This document shows, one piece after another, positions 60,303 through 64,000 of a DNA stretch of 64,000 nt. The DNA is from Sphingomonadales bacterium (GTDB lineage Bacteria > Pseudomonadota > Alphaproteobacteria > Sphingomonadales > Sphingomonadaceae): NCBI GenBank assembly GCA_016720115.1, contig JADJXT010000001.1:558001-622000 (forward strand). The letters are read 5' to 3'. Position 1 is the first letter of the stretch, and each line of letters begins with the position of its first letter. Below the pieces are notes generated by a model. That model worked only from the letters and a program-made list of their open reading frames with translations, did not search any database and was not told the DNA's origin. Position numbers and translations under genes: made by a program.

Positions 60303-61922
60303 ATGACCGACGATTTGCCAGCCTTTCCGCTCGATCACCTTGCGCTTCGCGGGGCACCGGATGCGCCCGCGCTGCGTATCAAGGACAAGGTCTATAGTTA
60401 TCAGTCGTTAAATCATCGTATCGGTCGGCTGGCGGCGATATTGGCGGCGCAAGATTTTACAGCGGGCGACCGGATCGCCACCTGGCTGCCCAAAACCGAA
60501 CTCGCCTGCCTGATGCCATTGGCGGCGGTGCGCGCGGGGCTGGTGCATGTGCCGGTCAACCCGCTGCTCAAACCCGCGCAGGTCAAGCATATCCTGAGTG
60601 ACAGCGGGGCGAAGGCGCTGGTGACGAGTGCGGTGCGAAGCGATCAGCTCATCAGCTACCTTGAGGAAGAAGAATATCGTCACCCTGAACTTGGTTCAGG
60701 GTCCATTTCTCCTCATGACCCTGTGGGTGCAGCTGAAAAATGGATGCTGAAACAAGTTCAGCATGACGGTGTGAACTGTTCGGTTTGGGAAGAGAGCGAA
60801 ATCCTTACCGCCATCGACCAGCCCGGCGATGTGTTCCCGCCACTCCCGGTCGAAACCGATACCGACGGCCTCGCCGCCATCCTCTACACCAGCGGCTCGA
60901 CCGGGCGGCCCAAGGGCGTGATGCTCAGCCACGCCAACCTTGCGCTGGGTGCGGTCAGCGTTGCGCGATATCTCAGGCTGGCGGATGACGATGTCACCCT
61001 CGCTGTGCTGCCGCTCAGTTTCGACTATGGCCAGAACCAGCTGCTCTCGACTTGGCAGGCGGGTGGCTGTGTAGTGCCATTGGACTATCTGACGCCGCGC
61101 GACGTGCTCAAGGCCTGCGCCCGCTACGGCGTGACCACGCTCGCCGCAGTTCCGCCTTTATGGGTGCAACTGGCCGAGCAGGACTGGCCCGAAGAAGCCA
61201 CAATGGCGATGCGCCGCCTGACCAACAGCGGCGGCGCATTGACGCCTTCGCTGGTGAAGGCATTGCGCGGGATATTCGGCGCAAAGACCGATATTTACGC
61301 GATGTACGGCCTCACCGAAGCCTTCCGCTCGACCTATCTCGATCCGGCGCTGATCGACGCCAACCCAACCAGCATGGGCAAGGCGATACCCTATGCCGAA
61401 ATCCTGGTGGTCGCAAAGGATGGTAGCGAGGCGAAGCCGGAGGAGCATGGCGAACTGGTCCATGCAGGGCCGCTGGTCGCGCAGGGTTACTGGAAAGACG
61501 CCGAGCGCACCGCATTGCGTTACAAGCCCGCGCCGACATTCTCACGCTATGGCGGAATGGCGGTCTGGTCGGGTGATACCGTGTGGCGTGACGCCGATGG
61601 CCTGCTCTATTTCGTCGGACGCGACGATGCGATGATCAAGACCAGCGGCAACCGCGTTTCCCCGACCGAGGTCGAAGAGGCCGCGATCGAAAGCGGACTG
61701 GTTGCCGAGGCCTGCGCGCTGGGCCGCAAGGATGAACGGCTGGGCGAAGCAATTGTGCTGTTCGTGCGGGCTACCGGAGAGGCAGACGAGGCGGCACTCG
61801 CGGCGCACATGAAGGCCGCGCTCCCCAATTTCATGCACCCAGCCGCCTATGTCTGGCTCGATACATTCCCCAAAAATGCCAATGGCAAGCTGGACAGGGA
61901 CGGATTGAAGGATAGGCTCTGA
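60303..61922 (+). CDS. Acyl-CoA ligase (AMP-forming), exosortase A-associated, with repeat insertion
   Basis: The enzyme (539 residues from ATG 60303; 544 from 60288) activates a carboxylic acid as acyl-AMP. The P-loop is LYTSGSTGRPKGVMLSHANL, then YGLTEAFRSTYLDP and GRDDAMIKTSGNRVSPTEVE, with the catalytic Lys in NANGKLDRDG. Between about residues 125 and 157 a 91-bp genomic repeat is read in frame (RHPELGSGSISPHDPVG, KWMLKQVQHDG). It lies before the AMP-binding core, likely in a loop. The enzyme probably loads the neighbouring ACP. Confidence 0.92.
   Translation: MTDDLPAFPLDHLALRGAPDAPALRIKDKVYSYQSLNHRIGRLAAILAAQDFTAGDRIATWLPKTELACLMPLAAVRAGLVHVPVNPLLKPAQVKHILSDSGAKALVTSAVRSDQLISYLEEEEYRHPELGSGSISPHDPVGAAEKWMLKQVQHDGVNCSVWEESEILTAIDQPGDVFPPLPVETDTDGLAAILYTSGSTGRPKGVMLSHANLALGAVSVARYLRLADDDVTLAVLPLSFDYGQNQLLSTWQAGGCVVPLDYLTPRDVLKACARYGVTTLAAVPPLWVQLAEQDWPEEATMAMRRLTNSGGALTPSLVKALRGIFGAKTDIYAMYGLTEAFRSTYLDPALIDANPTSMGKAIPYAEILVVAKDGSEAKPEEHGELVHAGPLVAQGYWKDAERTALRYKPAPTFSRYGGMAVWSGDTVWRDADGLLYFVGRDDAMIKTSGNRVSPTEVEEAAIESGLVAEACALGRKDERLGEAIVLFVRATGEADEAALAAHMKAALPNFMHPAAYVWLDTFPKNANGKLDRDGLKDRL
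60678..60768. repeat. 91-bp palindromic repeat inside the acyl-CoA ligase gene
   Basis: It begins CGTCACCCTGAACTTGGTTC and ends GAAACAAGTTCAGCATGACG, closely matching the intergenic copy at 21212-21302, including length. Because 91 is not a multiple of three, two further bases must have been gained for the frame to stay open. Confidence 0.9.
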
Positions 61923-61970
61923 ACGCGCGCTTTTCCTTTCACGGCAGGATATTCTTGCTATATTCGCCGG

Positions 61971-62195
61971 ATGACCATGCTCGACAAATTCCTGTCTTTT
62001 GCAAAGATGCTGCCTGCCGACCGGCTGGGCCCTGTCGAGGATGCGCTTGCCGAAATCATGGCAAGCTATTCGGATCAATATGATTTCAGCGATGCCGAAC
62101 GCCAGATCATCGATCAGCGCGTCTCGGAAACGCAACCATCATTCGCACACCCCGACGACATAAAGAATCTTTTCGGCCAGCCATTTTCGGCATGA
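61971..62195 (+). CDS. Putative antitoxin of a RelBE/ParDE-type pair
   Basis: The 74-residue protein (MTMLDKFLSFAKMLPADRLG) has a helical N-terminus and an acidic, flexible C-terminal part (DFSDAERQIIDQRVSETQPS) like ParE-binding antitoxin tails. Its stop overlaps the toxin start by 4 bases (ATGA). An autoregulatory DNA-binding motif is not clear. Assigned mainly by partner and layout. Confidence 0.75.
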   Translation: MTMLDKFLSFAKMLPADRLGPVEDALAEIMASYSDQYDFSDAERQIIDQRVSETQPSFAHPDDIKNLFGQPFSA

Positions 62196-62470
62196 ACCGC
62201 ATCCGGTTTCGTGCCGAGGCAGAGGCCGATCTTCGCTCGATTATTGCTTATTATGAGGATGTTGCTCCGGCATCGGTCGGCAAAATCCTTTCCGATATCC
62301 ATAGATCGATAGACCAGCTGACCCATTTTCCGCGCATCGGGATGCGGGTTGAGAGCCGAGACTATCGGCGGCTGGTGACTATCAAATATCATTTCAAAAT
62401 CGCCTATCAGGTCGGCGAAGGGGTGGTGACGATCCTTGGCGTTTTCCGCTATCAGGATCGCGAAGCCTGA
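62192..62470 (+). CDS. ParE/RelE-family toxin
   Basis: The 92-residue protein has the family pattern RFRAEAEADLRSIIAYYEDV, THFPRIGMRVESRDYRRLVT and KIAYQVGEGVVTILGVFRYQ, and ends DREA. ParE toxins poison gyrase; RelE toxins cut mRNA at the ribosome. The motif set favours ParE but does not prove it. The pair sits between two exosortase A-associated genes. Confidence 0.88.
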   Translation: MNRIRFRAEAEADLRSIIAYYEDVAPASVGKILSDIHRSIDQLTHFPRIGMRVESRDYRRLVTIKYHFKIAYQVGEGVVTILGVFRYQDREA

Positions 62471-62512
62471 AATTATCGAACGCTTTACGCCTTTGTGCTA
62501 ATCCCCCTTCGC

Positions 62513-63739
62513 ATGAAACCAACCGGCCCCATCCCTCCCTATTTTGCCTCGAAAGACGGCGAGTTTGCCATCGGCGGCAAGACGGCGTCGGCGCTGGTCG
62601 CAGAGGCAGGCGATACGCCTTTGTTCGTCTATTCGGTCACAGCGCTCGAAGCGCGGATCGGCGAGCTGCGCGCGGCTATGCCCAAGCAGTTGGGCATCCA
62701 TTATGCGATGAAGGCCAACCCCTTTGCGCCGCTGCTCGGCTGGATGAAGGAGCGGGTCGACGGCTTCGATGTCGCGTCGGGTGGGGAATTGAAGCTGGCG
62801 CTCGACGCCGGTGTAGCGGCGGACAGGATCAGCTTTGCAGGCCCCGGCAAGCGCGACCGCGAACTGGAATTTGCCATAGCCAATGGCGTCACCCTGAACT
62901 GCGAATCCGAAGGCGAGGCGGAGCGGGCTTTCGCGATTGGCGAACGTCTGGGCATCGCCCCAAAGATTGCGGTGCGGGTGAACCCCAGCTTTGACCTTAA
63001 GGGCAGCGGCATGAAGATGGGCGGCGGGGCCAAGCCCTTTGGCGTCGATGCCGAGCGCGTGCCCGCGCTGGTCAGGCGCATCGTCGCCGCAGGGGCTGAC
63101 TGGCGCGGTTTTCACATCTATGCAGGCTCGCAGGCACTCGATGCAGAGGCGATTATCGCGATGCAGGCGCAGACGCTGGCGCTCGCGGCGGAACTGGCGG
63201 AGGCCGCCGGGGCTGCACCGCCCAAGGTCAATCTGGGCGGCGGTTTCGGTATTCCCTATTTCCCCGGCGATGCGGCCTTCGATCTGAATGCCGTGGGTGG
63301 CGCGCTGGGGCAGGCGCTGTCTGCGCTGCCCGCCAGCCTCAAGGACACGCATTTCTGTATCGAGCTTGGCCGGTATCTGGTGGGCGAGGCCGGGGTTTAT
63401 CTCTGCCGTGTCGTCGACCGCAAGGTCAGCCATGGCGAGACTTTCCTCGTTACCGATGGCGGCCTCCATCACCAACTGGCGGCATCGGGCAATTTCGGCA
63501 CCGTGATCCGCCGCAACTATCCGGTGGCGATTGCTACCCACTTCGATGCGCCCGCCGACGAAGTGCAGTCGGTGGTCGGATGCCTGTGCACCCCGCTCGA
63601 TCGGCTGTCGGACAGCCCATTGCTGCCCCATGCCGACGTCGGCGATCTGGTCGCGATCTTCTGCGCCGGGGCCTATGGTGCGAGTGCGAGCCCGGCCAAC
63701 TTCCTCGGCCAGGGGGCGGCGTTGGAGATTTTGGTTTAA
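62513..63739 (+). CDS. PLP-dependent decarboxylase, exosortase A system-associated
   Basis: The 408-residue fold type III enzyme binds PLP through Lys in GIHYAMKANPFAPLL. It has FASGGE-like DVASGGELKLALDAG, the glycine loop NLGGGFGIPYF and the C-terminal CLCTPLDRL and GAYGASAS blocks. It is related to diaminopimelate and ornithine decarboxylases, but belongs to the group found in XrtA clusters, so an amine for the exported polymer is a likely product. The ATG at 62513 is preferred. Confidence 0.9.
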   Translation: MKPTGPIPPYFASKDGEFAIGGKTASALVAEAGDTPLFVYSVTALEARIGELRAAMPKQLGIHYAMKANPFAPLLGWMKERVDGFDVASGGELKLALDAGVAADRISFAGPGKRDRELEFAIANGVTLNCESEGEAERAFAIGERLGIAPKIAVRVNPSFDLKGSGMKMGGGAKPFGVDAERVPALVRRIVAAGADWRGFHIYAGSQALDAEAIIAMQAQTLALAAELAEAAGAAPPKVNLGGGFGIPYFPGDAAFDLNAVGGALGQALSALPASLKDTHFCIELGRYLVGEAGVYLCRVVDRKVSHGETFLVTDGGLHHQLAASGNFGTVIRRNYPVAIATHFDAPADEVQSVVGCLCTPLDRLSDSPLLPHADVGDLVAIFCAGAYGASASPANFLGQGAALEILV

Positions 63740-63751
63740 CTGTAAACGTAT

Positions 63752-63778
63752 CGTCATCCCGAACTTGTTTCGGGACGA
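63752..63778. repeat. Short palindromic repeat between decarboxylase and bactofilin genes
   Basis: CGTCATCCCGAA and TTCGGGACGA form a stem with one mismatch around CTTGT. It resembles one end of the 91-bp repeat family. It lies between convergent genes and could aid termination. Confidence 0.65.
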
Positions 63779-63790
63779 CAAACGCTGTTG

Positions 63791-64000
63791 TCAGCCGACC
63801 TTGGTATCCGCGCCCAATATCAGCGGCTCGACCTTGTTGATGTCGATGGTCGCCTTGGCGATATTGGGCTGGTTGCTGCCGCGGTGCTTGAACTTGCCTT
63901 CGACCATGCCGCCGGGGGCGATGGTGAGGCTTTGATAGACAACATCGCCAGAAATCCGTGCGCTCGCCTCAATCACCAGATCGCCCGCCTCGATTGAACC
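63791..64000 (-). CDS. Bactofilin (polymer-forming cytoskeletal protein), 5' part outside window
   Basis: The frame enters from the right edge as GSIEAGDLVIEASARISGDV and continues ISGDVVYQSLTIAPGGMVEG to the stop at 63791 (70 codons visible). The regular turns of hydrophobic and Gly residues are those of the bactofilin beta-helix, and the end IDINKVEPLILGADTKVG is a short tail. Bactofilins polymerise without nucleotide and place cell-wall and polymer machinery. Most of the N-terminus is beyond the window. Confidence 0.85.
   Translation of the reverse strand, partial: GSIEAGDLVIEASARISGDVVYQSLTIAPGGMVEGKFKHRGSNQPNIAKATIDINKVEPLILGADTKVG

Overview
The window looks like a chromosomal segment of an alphaproteobacterium of the order Sphingomonadales. 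The evidence is the GC-rich coding sequence, the NrnC-type exonuclease, the long TonB-dependent receptor, the exosortase A (XrtA/PEP-CTERM) accessory genes at the right end, and several families of short palindromic repeats of a kind I associate with sphingomonads. The genus cannot be fixed from the sequence alone. Nearly all of the window is ordinary chromosome; the accessory material sits in small islets between housekeeping genes.

Region by region. 1-3506: a universal stress protein gene (cut by the window edge) and hemN diverge from an FNR/FixK-type box, followed by tlyA and a lipoprotein. 3507-3891: a short transcription unit with a tiny reading frame whose ribosome binding site matches the whole anti-Shine-Dalgarno tail of 16S rRNA. 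3892-11325: sppA, nadE, prs, hisN and two tandem paralogous AraC regulators. 11445-16228: the rpmI-rplT-pheS-pheT translation operon, with an AT-richer nuclease-like gene wedged between rplT and pheS. 16388-19486: a TonB receptor and its divergent TetR regulator around a palindromic operator. 19616-23795: prfC, a composite repeat element, glpK and an AT-rich foreign membrane protein gene. 23828-28207: rpoN, lptB, lptA, lptC and nrnC, all leftward. 28450-35024: a double cold-shock protein, dps, hbd, a DUF1176 protein, a nucleotidyltransferase, hom and glpX. 35063-39264: flavodoxin-like, YbaK-like, VOC, glutathione-dependent formaldehyde dehydrogenase, then SCO1, PCuAC and a DUF2946-like protein, probably serving copper delivery to cytochrome oxidase.

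39336-46000 is the most patchy part. It holds a decayed tyrosine integrase beside tRNA-Ser(GGA), a cyclophilin, a DUF1905 gene whose start signal lies in a repeat, a 36-residue membrane protein and a charged repeat protein around a second FNR-type box, a SRAP homologue that has lost its catalytic residues, an NRDE protein, a gene with no stop codon in a sensible place, a roughly 200-bp palindrome, a truncated DUF952 gene, a DUF2442 gene and a complete IS5-family insertion sequence.

46117-55454 is a catabolic cluster: a secreted sulfatase, an SDR, a VOC protein, a deleted alpha/beta hydrolase, HMG-CoA lyase, a class III CoA-transferase, a TetR regulator with a clear operator, enoyl-CoA hydratase and a FadH-like dienoyl-CoA reductase. 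It probably feeds a sulfated or CoA-activated substrate into acetyl-CoA; the substrate is unknown. 55535-57333 pairs a membrane-anchored parvulin foldase with a HupE/UreJ-like membrane protein. 57337-63739 carries the exosortase A-associated hydrolases 1 and 2, an acyl carrier protein, a FemAB/GNAT-like protein, an acyl-CoA ligase and a PLP decarboxylase, with a toxin-antitoxin pair inserted. The window ends inside a bactofilin gene.

Repeats act here as sources of coding and regulatory sequence: one copy lies in frame in the acyl-CoA ligase, one in pheT, one supplies the start region of the DUF1905 gene and one probably forms the tail of SppA. I found no CRISPR array, rRNA or prophage.
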